Positions 1 to 5,515 of a stretch of 5,515 nucleotides of DNA are shown in pieces. Both the position numbers and the translations under genes were made by a program. Position 1 is the stretch's first letter. Every line of letters begins with the position of its first letter. Below the pieces are notes generated by a model, which did no database searches, was not told the DNA's origin, and was given only the letters and a program-made list of their open reading frames with translations. The stretch is from Gammaproteobacteria bacterium (GTDB lineage: Bacteria > Pseudomonadota > Gammaproteobacteria > Steroidobacterales > Steroidobacteraceae): the NCBI GenBank assembly GCA_030038645.1, contig JASHSR010000252.1, forward strand, positions 1 to 5,515. The letters run 5' to 3'.

Positions 1-444
1 CGTGCTGGCATCGCCGGCTCGCTGCGCGATGATCGCCGCCCGGCCTTCGGCGATGAGCTCGCTGCCGTGGTGCACGGTGAACGAGTACTGCCAGGCCCCG
101 CTCCCCTCGAGCAGCCGCCGCGCGGTGACGCGCAGCTCGCCCGGCAGATCCTCGATGTAGGAGCGGAACAGCGCCACGTCCCGCAGCGAGACGAGCAGCC
201 CGGGCTGGGCGCGCGAGCCTGCGGCCCGCGCGACGAGACCGCCGTGAACCGCCATGGCCTGCGCGCCGTACTCGCACAGATGCAGCGCGCGCAGTCGCGC
301 GCCCGCTCGGAGCGGATTCTGCGGCGAGCGGTGCGTTTCCGTCGCGAGCACGATGTGCTCGGCGTCCCACTCCAGCACGCGCTCCAGCAGGCACATCGCG
401 CCCTGATGGGGAATCAATGCGGCAATGGCGTCGTGTCCGAGCAT
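1..444 (-). CDS. apeP: ApeP-like hotdog 3-hydroxyacyl-ACP dehydratase (incomplete at left edge)
   Basis: Probable cytoplasmic 3-hydroxyacyl-ACP dehydratase of the aryl polyene pathway, which removes water from the beta-hydroxy intermediate to make each new double bond. It has 148 codons with no stop before the edge; the family is about 150 residues long, so only a few residues are probably missing. Seen in the translation: the N-terminal signature IPHQGAMCLLERV (residues 11-23), the helix segment LCEYGAQAMAVHG (56-68) with Glu58 in the place of the hotdog catalytic acid, and AEGRAAII near the end. The FabZ GHFPG motif is absent, as expected for this subfamily. The ATG at 444 is preceded by AGAGGA with a 7-base spacer, which fixes the start inside the 3' end of the exporter gene (31-base overlap) and suggests translational coupling. 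Function is by family resemblance; a general hotdog dehydratase of a related fatty-acid-like pathway is the main alternative. Confidence 0.85.
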   Translation of the reverse strand, partial: MLGHDAIAALIPHQGAMCLLERVLEWDAEHIVLATETHRSPQNPLRAGARLRALHLCEYGAQAMAVHGGLVARAAGSRAQPGLLVSLRDVALFRSYIEDLPGELRVTARRLLEGSGAWQYSFTVHHGSELIAEGRAAIIAQRAGDAST

Positions 445-2840
445 GCGAGCGTCCTCTGCGAGCGAATCATGACGAGCGCGAGCCAGAAATTGCCGATCAC
501 GCCCAGGACCACCGTCACGCCGATCGAGCGCAGGACCGGCAGCGCGGAGCTTGCCAGCACCGCGAAGACGATGCACGCGGCGGTCGCACAGACGAGCAGG
601 GCGTGCAGCGTGCGGCGGCGACCGTCGGGATCGTGGGCCGAGCGCTCGAAGAACAGGCCGTAATCGAGTCCGAGGCCGGCGGCGAGCACCAGCGCGATGA
701 GGTGAAAGAGATTGAGCGAGACGCCGGCGGCGTGCAGCGCCGCGAGCGTGAGCAACGTTGTGAGCGCCATGGGAGCGAGCACGCGCAGCGCGCGTCTCGC
801 CGAGCGCAACGCGACGTAGACGACGAGGGCCAGCAGCACCGCAGCCGCCGCCACGCTCCAGAGGATGCGCACGCGCTGATGCGCGACCAGGCCCTCGGAG
901 GCCTGCTTCAGGTCGAGCAGCCGCGCCGTGCCGCCCGATGAGGCGGCAACGCGACCCACCGCTGCCGGATCTTGCACGTCGGTGAACGTGACGAGCCCGG
1001 TCCAGCTTCCGCCCCGCTCGAGCAGCAAGCTCCCGACCGAGAGCTCGAGGGGCGTGCCGGCCACGCTCCGCGGAGTGAGCGGCGGCAGCTGCCGAGCGCG
1101 CGCGACATCGGCGCGGAATGGGTCGAACAGGCCCGGCCGAAACGCGGTTCCGCGCAGCGCCTCATCGAGCGCAGCATGCAGCTCGGCCGCATCCGGCAGC
1201 GCGGCGCGCCGGCGCATCTGCGTGCTCGCGCTCGGCAGGTATCGCGCCGCGTCCTGAAATCCGGCGATGGCGTGGCTTGCGACGAGCCTCCCGAGCCCGT
1301 CGGCCAAGCGCTCCTCGCGCATGAGCACCTGCTGGGCCGTGACGCCGTCGATCGTCATCAAATATCGAACGTCCGGTTGGCCGAGCTCCTGCTGCAGCGT
1401 CGCATACTGGCGCAGCAGTGGGGGCGGAACGGGCGTCAACCGGCTGAGGTCGTTCTCCCAGAGCGGGCCAGGAACGAGAGCGAGCGCGGCGACGCCCGCA
1501 AGAGCAAGCGCCGGCGCGAGCCATCGGACGCGCGGCAGCCTCTCGGCGAGGGAGGCGAGTCGGGCCGGCAGGGGCGACTCGCCGTGGTCACGCGTCCCGG
1601 CCGGGAGCAGCTGCGGGAGCAGATAGCGCGTCGAGAGCCCGGCGGCGGCGAGTCCTGCGACGTTGAAGCAGGCAAGCTGGACGAGTCCGATCACCCCCGA
1701 GAGCAGAAACGCGAGGTAGGCGATGCAAAGGCCCGCGACCGCGATCGCGAGCGTCGACCAGATCGACCGCGCAGTCCGGACCGCGGGCACCCCGGGCAGC
1801 TGATGGCTGAAGACGAAGATCGGGTAGTCGATCGCCACGCCGATGAGCGTGAAGCCGAACGCGACGGTGATGCCGTGCACCGTGCCGAAGAGCGCGGTGA
1901 CGGTGACGAGCGCGACGATGCCCGCGGTCGCGAGCGGTAGAGCTCCGAGCACGACGTACAGGAGCCTGCGATACGCGAGCAGCATCAGCAGGACCATGCC
2001 GGCCGTGTCGAGGACGCCGGCGAGGCGCGCGTCGGACTCGCTGCGGCTCTGCATCAGCACCGAGAAGGCGCCGGGCCCCGTCACGTTGAGTTGCACTGAC
2101 GGAGCCGCGCGAGCAGCCGCGAAGTGCGAGCGCAGCTTCTGCATCGCGATGTGCTGCGCCTGCGGATCGAAGGCGGCCGCGGCCGTCTCGACGACCATCA
2201 GCGCCTCGGTCCCTCGCGCGTTGAACCATACGCCGTCGATCAGCTGTGGCTCGTGCGGCGGCTGCCAGGACTCGAGGACCTTCAAGGTCTCGAGCGTCGG
2301 ATCGCGCGGCAGCCAAGGCTCGAGCAGGCTCGCCGCGGGAGAGGAAAGATCGCGCTCGCGCTCGATGAGCTGCCGGTGCAAATAGCCCGCATCCAGGCGC
2401 TCGCCGTCGAGCGTGGGCGACAGCAAGTATCGGTACGGCAGCAAAGAGGCGGGGATCGCGCTCAGCGGATTCTCGCCGTTCGTCACCAGCGCGAAGGCGG
2501 GGTCGGCCCGCAGCGCGCTCGCGAGGCGCCGCGAGGTCTCGGCGAGTTGCTCCGTCTCGACGCCCTGTTGGGCGCCCAAAGCGGGCCCCGTCCCGGCGCC
2601 GCGTCTCGCTCCGGTACCGATCTCGGCGTCGGCATCACTCAGTGCCACCATCAGCAGGCGCGACGCCGGCCCCTCGCTCACCTCCTCGAGGATCAGCCGC
2701 TCCGCTCGTGTGCGCGGGCTGGGCATGAACAAGCGTAGATCGCCGCTCACGCGCAGCGTCGCGTGGATGTACGCGCCGCAGAGGCCGATGAGTCCAGCCC
2801 AGAGGATCGCGATGAGCGCTGTGCGGCCGCGCGGAGTCAC
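414..2840 (-). CDS. apeM: ApeM-like MMPL/RND-family exporter
   Basis: Large inner-membrane transporter (808 aa) of the MMPL branch of the RND superfamily, of the type found in aryl polyene clusters and proposed to export the lipid-linked pigment. The layout is a duplicated RND fold: TM1 (about residues 8-28), a large periplasmic domain (29-275), five TMs (about 276-411), TM7 (440-460), a second periplasmic domain (461-657) and five TMs (659-791). The two halves carry equivalent motifs GVAIDYP (334-340) and GLGLDYG (722-728); their Asp residues (338, 726) are candidates for the proton relay. The start is GTG at 2840: an in-frame TAA, the stop of the preceding gene, lies just upstream, so no earlier start is possible. 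The Shine-Dalgarno signal is weak, and the 12-base gap from the preceding gene suggests coupling. A Gly/Ala-rich stretch at 72-96 of the first periplasmic domain looks like an insertion. The family call is strong; the substrate is inferred from context. Confidence 0.9.
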   Translation of the reverse strand: MTPRGRTALIAILWAGLIGLCGAYIHATLRVSGDLRLFMPSPRTRAERLILEEVSEGPASRLLMVALSDADAEIGTGARRGAGTGPALGAQQGVETEQLAETSRRLASALRADPAFALVTNGENPLSAIPASLLPYRYLLSPTLDGERLDAGYLHRQLIERERDLSSPAASLLEPWLPRDPTLETLKVLESWQPPHEPQLIDGVWFNARGTEALMVVETAAAAFDPQAQHIAMQKLRSHFAAARAAPSVQLNVTGPGAFSVLMQSRSESDARLAGVLDTAGMVLLMLLAYRRLLYVVLGALPLATAGIVALVTVTALFGTVHGITVAFGFTLIGVAIDYPIFVFSHQLPGVPAVRTARSIWSTLAIAVAGLCIAYLAFLLSGVIGLVQLACFNVAGLAAAGLSTRYLLPQLLPAGTRDHGESPLPARLASLAERLPRVRWLAPALALAGVAALALVPGPLWENDLSRLTPVPPPLLRQYATLQQELGQPDVRYLMTIDGVTAQQVLMREERLADGLGRLVASHAIAGFQDAARYLPSASTQMRRRAALPDAAELHAALDEALRGTAFRPGLFDPFRADVARARQLPPLTPRSVAGTPLELSVGSLLLERGGSWTGLVTFTDVQDPAAVGRVAASSGGTARLLDLKQASEGLVAHQRVRILWSVAAAAVLLALVVYVALRSARRALRVLAPMALTTLLTLAALHAAGVSLNLFHLIALVLAAGLGLDYGLFFERSAHDPDGRRRTLHALLVCATAACIVFAVLASSALPVLRSIGVTVVLGVIGNFWLALVMIRSQRTLACSDTTPLPH
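452..457 (-). promoter_or_regulatory. Ribosome binding site of the apeP-like gene
   Basis: AGAGGA on the minus strand lies 7 bases upstream of the ATG at 444, within the coding sequence of the upstream exporter gene. It supports this start over any in-frame codon further upstream. Confidence 0.6.
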
Positions 2841-2852
2841 GGACTGCCGACG

Positions 2853-3602
2853 TTACCCGCCCGATCCGCGACATTGCGCATCGAGCCACGCGCGATCGGG
2901 CGCGGCGGGCAGAGGGGTCTTCGCCGCGCCGGCGAGCAGCATCAAAGTGGTGTCGTCGTTCGCCTCGAACGTCGTGAGGCACCGCGGCTGAGAGCCGCGG
3001 CCGGACACCGTGATCGAGCGGATGCGCTGATGCACCTCAGGGTCGCGCGGCGTGAGCCCGATCGTCCAAAGCTGCACATCGCCGTGCAGGTCGAGCTGAA
3101 ACTGCCGCTCGAGCGCCGCGACGTTGCCGCTCAGCAGTGCCGCGAAGCTCGCGAGGAGGCTGCGCATCTCGGGCACTCGCTGCAGGGAGAAGCTCTGCGC
3201 CGGCTCGCCCTCGCGCTCGACGGTCACCGTGTCGCCGCGGATCACCGAGTGCTCGTGGTACGGCTTCTCGACCGTGCGCGCGAGCGCATCCGGGCCCAGA
3301 TACTCGAGCTCGCCCGATACCACCAGCGGCCGCGTGAGCATGGGGGAGAAGTGCGCCTCGACGAAGGGCGTCGAGGACGGAGCCGGCCGCGCGAGGCTCT
3401 TCAGGATGGTGTCGAGCTCGGACCCGGCGCACCAGGCCGCTGCCGGGGCGAGGAGCAGCAGGGCCGCGAGTCCCGCCGCTGCCAGTCCCGCTGCCGTCAG
3501 CCTCGCCGCTGCCAGCCTCGCCGCCGCCACTCCTACCACCGCCCGTCTCGCTGTGCGGCCCTCTGGCACGTGGCGCGCCGCGTGCCTTGCCCGCCGCGTC
3601 AT
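2853..3602 (-). CDS. apeL: ApeL-like, LolA-related periplasmic carrier protein
   Basis: Predicted periplasmic lipid or lipoprotein carrier of the LolA-related type found in aryl polyene clusters, probably working with the adjacent MMPL exporter to pass product towards the outer membrane. The protein is 249 aa. Residues 1-60 form a long export signal: an Arg-rich n-region (MTRRARHAAR...), an Ala/Leu core at about 21-52 and a cleavage zone near AAAWCAG (54-60). There is no lipobox, since Trp precedes the Cys. The mature part has the typical FVEAHFSPMLTRPLVVSGEL (80-99), YLGPD, DTVTVEREGE, LTPRDPE and a late GRGSQPRCLTTFEAND region. The ATG at 3602 overlaps the apeI-like stop as ATGA and has GGAGG 7 bases upstream, so this start is well supported although the reading frame stays open further upstream. 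GTG codons at residues 22 and 25 are weaker alternatives that would shorten the signal. The hydrophobic core is encoded by a 15-base tandem repeat. Confidence 0.85.
   Translation of the reverse strand: MTRRARHAARHVPEGRTARRAVVGVAAARLAAARLTAAGLAAAGLAALLLLAPAAAWCAGSELDTILKSLARPAPSSTPFVEAHFSPMLTRPLVVSGELEYLGPDALARTVEKPYHEHSVIRGDTVTVEREGEPAQSFSLQRVPEMRSLLASFAALLSGNVAALERQFQLDLHGDVQLWTIGLTPRDPEVHQRIRSITVSGRGSQPRCLTTFEANDDTTLMLLAGAAKTPLPAAPDRAWLDAQCRGSGG
3469..3543. repeat. 15-base imperfect tandem repeat, five units, in the apeL-like signal peptide
   Basis: Five consecutive 15-base units begin at 3469, 3484, 3499, 3514 and 3529. Units 3 and 4 differ at one base, unit 1 matches unit 3 at 13 of 15 and unit 2 at 12 of 15, and unit 5 is degenerate (10 of 15 to unit 1). 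The unit is a multiple of three and is read on the minus strand as pentapeptides AVVGV, AAARL, AAARL, TAAGL, AAAGL. These make up most of the hydrophobic core of the signal peptide. Gain or loss of a unit would keep frame and change only core length. Confidence 0.8.
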
Positions 3603-3919
3603 CCCGACGCCTCCGCGGCGAGCGCGAGCGCGCCCTGCGCGATCGGTTGCCCCGCGTGCTCGACGCGGAAGCGCAGTCGCGCGCCGTCTATCTCGAGCGC
3701 GCAGCGCGCCTGCTGCTCGGGAAGCAGCGGCGAGAGGAACTTTGCCTGCACGAGACCCACGATCCGCAGCGGTCTGCCGAGCCGCGACTCGGCCGCCTGG
3801 ATCAGCTGATCGAGCACGACGACACCCGGCACCACGGGCATCCCGGGAAAGTGCCCCGGCAGCGCCGGGTGATCGCGCCCGATGCAGATCGGCGCGTCGT
3901 GGCGGACCACCTCTTGCAA
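3599..3919 (-). CDS. apeI: ApeI-like FabA/FabZ-type hotdog dehydratase
   Basis: Small hotdog-fold protein (106 aa from the chosen start), likely the partner 3-hydroxyacyl-ACP dehydratase (often annotated as thioesterase) of the aryl polyene pathway. It shows the FabZ hallmark DHPALPGHFPGMPVVPGVVV at residues 16-35, with the candidate catalytic His23 in GHFPG. The helix position where FabZ has Glu carries Asp37 (LDQLIQAAES), which I recall as common in ApeI-like proteins. A PIAQGALAL segment closes the domain. Start choice: TTG at 3919 has GAGGGG 7 bases upstream and puts the family motif at the usual distance from the N-terminus. The ATG at 3961 would add 14 residues, has no Shine-Dalgarno and lies within the 38-base inverted repeat, so I reject it, with moderate certainty. 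The frame also runs far upstream antisense to the transporter, which is an artefact of high GC. It is the first gene of the minus-strand operon, and its TGA overlaps the next ATG. Confidence 0.82.
   Translation of the reverse strand: MQEVVRHDAPICIGRDHPALPGHFPGMPVVPGVVVLDQLIQAAESRLGRPLRIVGLVQAKFLSPLLPEQQARCALEIDGARLRFRVEHAGQPIAQGALALAAEASG
3610..3614 (-). promoter_or_regulatory. Ribosome binding site of the apeL-like gene
   Basis: A perfect GGAGG on the minus strand sits 7 bases upstream of the ATG at 3602, inside the end of the apeI-like gene. It decides the start in a frame that remains open for another 117 codons upstream. Confidence 0.75.
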
Positions 3920-3926
3920 GCACCCA

Positions 3927-3932
3927 CCCCTC
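3927..3932 (-). promoter_or_regulatory. Ribosome binding site supporting the TTG start of the apeI-like gene
   Basis: GAGGGG on the minus strand ends 7 bases before the TTG at 3919. No comparable signal precedes the ATG at 3961 or the GTG at 3910 (17-base spacing), so this site decides the start. Confidence 0.5.
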
Positions 3933-3951
3933 GACTCCCCACCGGATGCGC

Positions 3952-3960
3952 ACAGTATCA
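3952..3960 (-). promoter_or_regulatory. Possible extended -10 element for the minus-strand operon
   Basis: TGATACTGT on the minus strand fits the extended -10 pattern TGnTAnnnT. It would start transcription near 3945, about 26 bases before the TTG start of the apeI-like gene. No convincing -35 is visible 17 bases upstream, so this is a weak prediction. Confidence 0.3.
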
Positions 3961-3972
3961 TCCCAATGGAAA

Positions 3973-3981
3973 TGGTACTGT
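3973..3981 (+). promoter_or_regulatory. Possible extended -10 element for the MFS gene
   Basis: TGGTACTGT fits TGnTAnnnT and mirrors the minus-strand element in the other arm of the inverted repeat. Transcription would begin near 3988, leaving a leader of about 22 bases. An alternative is TATCAT at 3956-3961 (5 of 6 to the -10 consensus) with TCGACT at 3931-3936 and a long 19-base spacer. Confidence 0.3.
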
Positions 3982-4009
3982 GCGCGTCTTCGACCGAGGG
4001 GGGTAAGTC

Positions 4010-5437
4010 ATGACGCAGGCCCGGTCCGCCGAGCCGCTTGCCGTGGCAGGCGGCGCCGCCGCTCCGTCTCTCGCTGCGGTCCGGCCGGCGAGCCTGATCG
4101 GGCAGATTGCCTGGGCGACGTGCGACGGTGCGCGCAGCCCTTACAACGTCCTCGTCAACATCTTCGTCTTTGGCGCCTACTTCAGCACGGTCGTCATCCC
4201 CGATCCGGTGCGCGGCCAGACGGTCTGGAGCTTCGTCTCCTCGGCGGCCGCGCTGCTCGTCGCGGTGGGCGCCCCGGTGCTCGGCGCCGTCGCGGACGCC
4301 GGGGGCCGCCGCAAGCCCTGGCTGTTCGGCTGCCTCGTGCTGGGCGCGCCCAGCATGGCCGCGCTCTGGTTCGCGACGCCCCACATGAGCTCCGGGCTCA
4401 TCTGGATCATGCTCGCGCTGGTCGGCGGAACGCTGTGCTTCGAGTACTCCAACGTGTTCTGCAGCGCCATGCTGCCGAACGTCGCCCCGCCGGGCCGCAT
4501 CGGGTTCCTGAGCGGCCTCGGCTTCAGCCTGGGCAACTTCTTCGGGATCATCCTGTTCCTGTTCTATCTCTATGCCTGGGGGCGCAACGCGCATCCGCTG
4601 TTCGGGCTCGACGTGGCCGCCCACGAGCCGGAGCGCGCCGTCGGCATCATTGCCGCGATCTGGCTCGTGCTCTTCTACATTCCGATGTTCGTCTTGACGC
4701 CCGACTCCCCGGGAACGGCGCGCAGCGTTCCGCAAGCCGTACGCGACGGCCTCGCGAGCCTCATCCACACGCTCTCGCGCCTGCGCAGCTACCGCAACAC
4801 GACGGTCTACCTCGTCGCGCGGCTTCTCTTCAACGAGGGCTTCGTCGTGATGATGCTGTTCACGAGCGTCGTCGCGGCCGGCGTCCTGCACTGGACGCCG
4901 CCGATGCTCGTCGCCATGGGCCTGCTCAACAGCGTCGTGGCGACGCTCGCCGGACTGTTCGCCGGCTGGCTCGACCACCGAGTCGGCACCAAGGCCGCGA
5001 CGATGATCTTCGTCGCCGGATGCTTGCTCGCAAACATCGTCGTGTGCTCGCTCACGCCTGACACGGTCTTCTTCGTGAGGCTGCAGGGCGCCGCCGCGGC
5101 GCACGGGAGCGGGCTGTTCCCGGACCTCCCGGACAAGGTCTTCCTGGTCACTCAGAACCTCATGGCCTTCTTCGTGACCGGTGGCCTCGCCACGAGCCGC
5201 ACGCTCATGGCGAAACTCTCGCCACGCGACATGCTGAACGAGTTCTTCGGGCTCTACGCCGTCTCCGGGAACGCCACGTCGTTCGTGGGCCCGCTCGCGA
5301 TCGGCATCGTCACCGCCGCGTTCGCGAGCCAGCGGGCCGGAGTCGCCGTGGGCATCGTGTTCCTGCTCGCCGGCCTGCTCCTGATGGTGCCGGTGAGCGA
5401 GGAGGGTCCCTCTCCCCTCGGCGAGGGGAGAGGGTAG
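4010..5437 (+). CDS. MFS transporter, UMF1/Atg22-like type
   Basis: Integral inner-membrane transporter of 475 aa, usual length for the family, with about twelve hydrophobic segments. The family is suggested by the N-terminal motif IAWATCDGARSPYNVLVNIF (33-52), the loop GAVADAGGRRKPW (92-104) that corresponds to the MFS motif between TM2 and TM3, and the C-terminal block EFFGLYAVSGNATSFVGPLA (411-430). The hydrophilic segment 231-263 is the central cytoplasmic loop. The first 25 or so residues are a polar, Ala-rich tail. The ATG at 4010 has GAGGGGGG at 3996-4003 with a 6-base spacer. The gene diverges from the pigment operon, sharing a 90-base intergenic region with the inverted repeat. The last residues, from about 467 (PSPLGEGRG), are encoded by a palindromic repeat, so the natural C-terminus may once have been different. 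The substrate is unknown; members annotated as sugar, peptide or amino-acid exporters exist, and none of these can be chosen here. Confidence 0.85.
   Translation: MTQARSAEPLAVAGGAAAPSLAAVRPASLIGQIAWATCDGARSPYNVLVNIFVFGAYFSTVVIPDPVRGQTVWSFVSSAAALLVAVGAPVLGAVADAGGRRKPWLFGCLVLGAPSMAALWFATPHMSSGLIWIMLALVGGTLCFEYSNVFCSAMLPNVAPPGRIGFLSGLGFSLGNFFGIILFLFYLYAWGRNAHPLFGLDVAAHEPERAVGIIAAIWLVLFYIPMFVLTPDSPGTARSVPQAVRDGLASLIHTLSRLRSYRNTTVYLVARLLFNEGFVVMMLFTSVVAAGVLHWTPPMLVAMGLLNSVVATLAGLFAGWLDHRVGTKAATMIFVAGCLLANIVVCSLTPDTVFFVRLQGAAAAHGSGLFPDLPDKVFLVTQNLMAFFVTGGLATSRTLMAKLSPRDMLNEFFGLYAVSGNATSFVGPLAIGIVTAAFASQRAGVAVGIVFLLAGLLLMVPVSEEGPSPLGEGRG
5408..5434. repeat. Perfect GC-rich palindromic repeat (12-base arms, 3-base loop)
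   Basis: CCCTCTCCCCTC, a GGC loop and GAGGGGAGAGGG form a perfect hairpin at the very end of the MFS gene; the TAG stop follows directly. The sequence resembles a widely dispersed intergenic palindrome of high-GC proteobacteria, recognisable in translations as SPLGEGRG-like tails (from memory, not searched). It may act as an mRNA-stabilising or weak termination hairpin; there is no T-tract. Confidence 0.75.
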
Positions 5438-5449
5438 ACGCGCTCGAGC

Positions 5450-5479
5450 GGGCCGCCCGCCAGCGGGCGTGCACGGCCC
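5450..5479. terminator. Imperfect GC-rich hairpin downstream of the MFS gene
   Basis: GCCCGC (5455-5460) and GCGGGC (5463-5468) pair around a 2-base loop, and the flanking GGGCC (5450-5454) and GGCCC (5475-5479) can extend the stem. A second small repeat, GCCGCC (5482-5487) with GGCGGC (5495-5500), follows. The place, between a plus-strand gene end and a probable convergent gene end, suits a two-way terminator, but neither strand has a T-run. Confidence 0.3.
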
Positions 5480-5491
5480 CTGCCGCCGAGA

Positions 5492-5515
5492 TCAGGCGGC
5501 GACCTTCGTCAGGCG
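5492..5515 (-). CDS. Possible C-terminal end of a convergent gene
   Basis: Reading in from the right edge on the minus strand gives RLTKVAA followed by TGA. Seven codons cannot identify a protein. The call rests on the open frame, the plausible basic and Ala-rich tail, and the hairpins lying just after the stop. It could equally be chance. Confidence 0.25.
   Translation of the reverse strand, partial: RLTKVAA

Larger units (their letters stand above)
3948..3985. promoter_or_regulatory. 38-base inverted repeat, candidate operator of the divergent promoter
   Basis: The arms GCGCACAGTATCAT (3948-3961) and ATGGTACTGTGCGC (3972-3985) are complementary at 13 of 14 positions, with the outer 10 bases perfect, around a 10-base spacer. 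The repeat sits between the apeI-like start and the MFS start and is less GC-rich than its surroundings. The position and symmetry suggest a binding site for a dimeric or tetrameric regulator controlling both directions. The regulator itself is not in the window. A transcribed hairpin is a less likely alternative because there is no T-tract and it lies in a promoter position. Confidence 0.65.

Noticed and set aside
67..663. Plus-strand open frame of 198 codons near the left edge
   Set aside because: It is antisense to the apeP-like and apeM-like genes and has no recognisable motif.
972..1940. Plus-strand open frame of 322 codons opposite the exporter gene
   Set aside because: The composition is that of an antisense shadow (Arg, Glu, Gln-rich, no hydrophobic core), and the opposite strand encodes a clear MMPL protein.
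3469..3543. Tandem repeat as a CRISPR array or iteron origin
   Set aside because: The units are contiguous without spacers, short, and in frame inside a coding signal peptide.
3603..3953. Upstream extension of the apeL-like frame
   Set aside because: It overlaps the whole apeI-like gene, has Arg/Ala-rich composition, and the ATG at 3602 has a perfect ribosome binding site and ATGA coupling.
3948..3985. Inverted repeat as an intrinsic terminator
   Set aside because: No T-tract follows on either strand and both flanking genes start here rather than end, so a promoter/operator role fits better.
3124..5061. Long plus-strand open frame of 645 codons crossing the operon start and the MFS gene
   Set aside because: It is Arg/Ala-rich with no recognisable domain and overlaps three well-supported genes in other frames; high GC content suppresses stop codons.
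3920..5104. Minus-strand extension of the apeI-like frame, antisense to the MFS gene
   Set aside because: The extension is Arg/Glu/Asp-rich shadow sequence crossing the intergenic palindrome; only the last 106 or so codons match the hotdog family.

Overview
The window is GC-rich and almost fully coding. I read it as one end of an aryl polyene (APE/xanthomonadin-type) pigment-lipid cluster of a proteobacterium. The evidence is a run of family-typical proteins: an ApeI-like FabZ-type hotdog dehydratase, an ApeL-like LolA-related periplasmic carrier, an ApeM-like MMPL/RND exporter and an ApeP-like hotdog dehydratase. The LolA and outer-membrane-directed logic implies a Gram-negative host. The GC content, codon use and a GC-rich palindromic repeat at 5408-5434 fit a high-GC gamma- or betaproteobacterium. 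I cannot name the genus from sequence alone.

Layout. The minus-strand operon reads from right to left: apeI-like (3919 to 3599), apeL-like (3602 to 2853), apeM-like (2840 to 414) and apeP-like (444 to the left edge, incomplete). The genes are tightly packed: ATGA overlap between apeI and apeL, a 12-base gap before apeM, and a 31-base overlap into apeP. They are probably co-transcribed and partly translationally coupled. A short intergenic stretch (3920-4009) holds a striking 38-base inverted repeat. It lies between the operon and a divergent plus-strand gene (4010-5437) for an MFS transporter of the UMF1/Atg22-like type. That gene ends inside a perfect GC-rich palindrome. The last 78 bases hold further hairpins and probably the tail end of a convergent minus-strand gene.

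How it may work together. In APE pathways, chains on an acyl carrier protein are extended and reduced, then dehydrated by ApeI/ApeP to give the conjugated polyene. A LolA-like carrier and an MMPL exporter are thought to move the lipid-linked product towards the outer membrane. The synthases, reductase, carrier proteins and starter-unit enzymes are not in this window and presumably lie beyond the left edge. The divergent MFS gene is not a standard APE component, and its link to the pathway is inferred only from the shared promoter region.

The most unusual structures are the symmetric palindrome with an outward-facing extended -10-like sequence in each arm, a 15-base tandem repeat that builds the signal-peptide core of the LolA-like protein, and a palindromic repeat that supplies the transporter's last residues.
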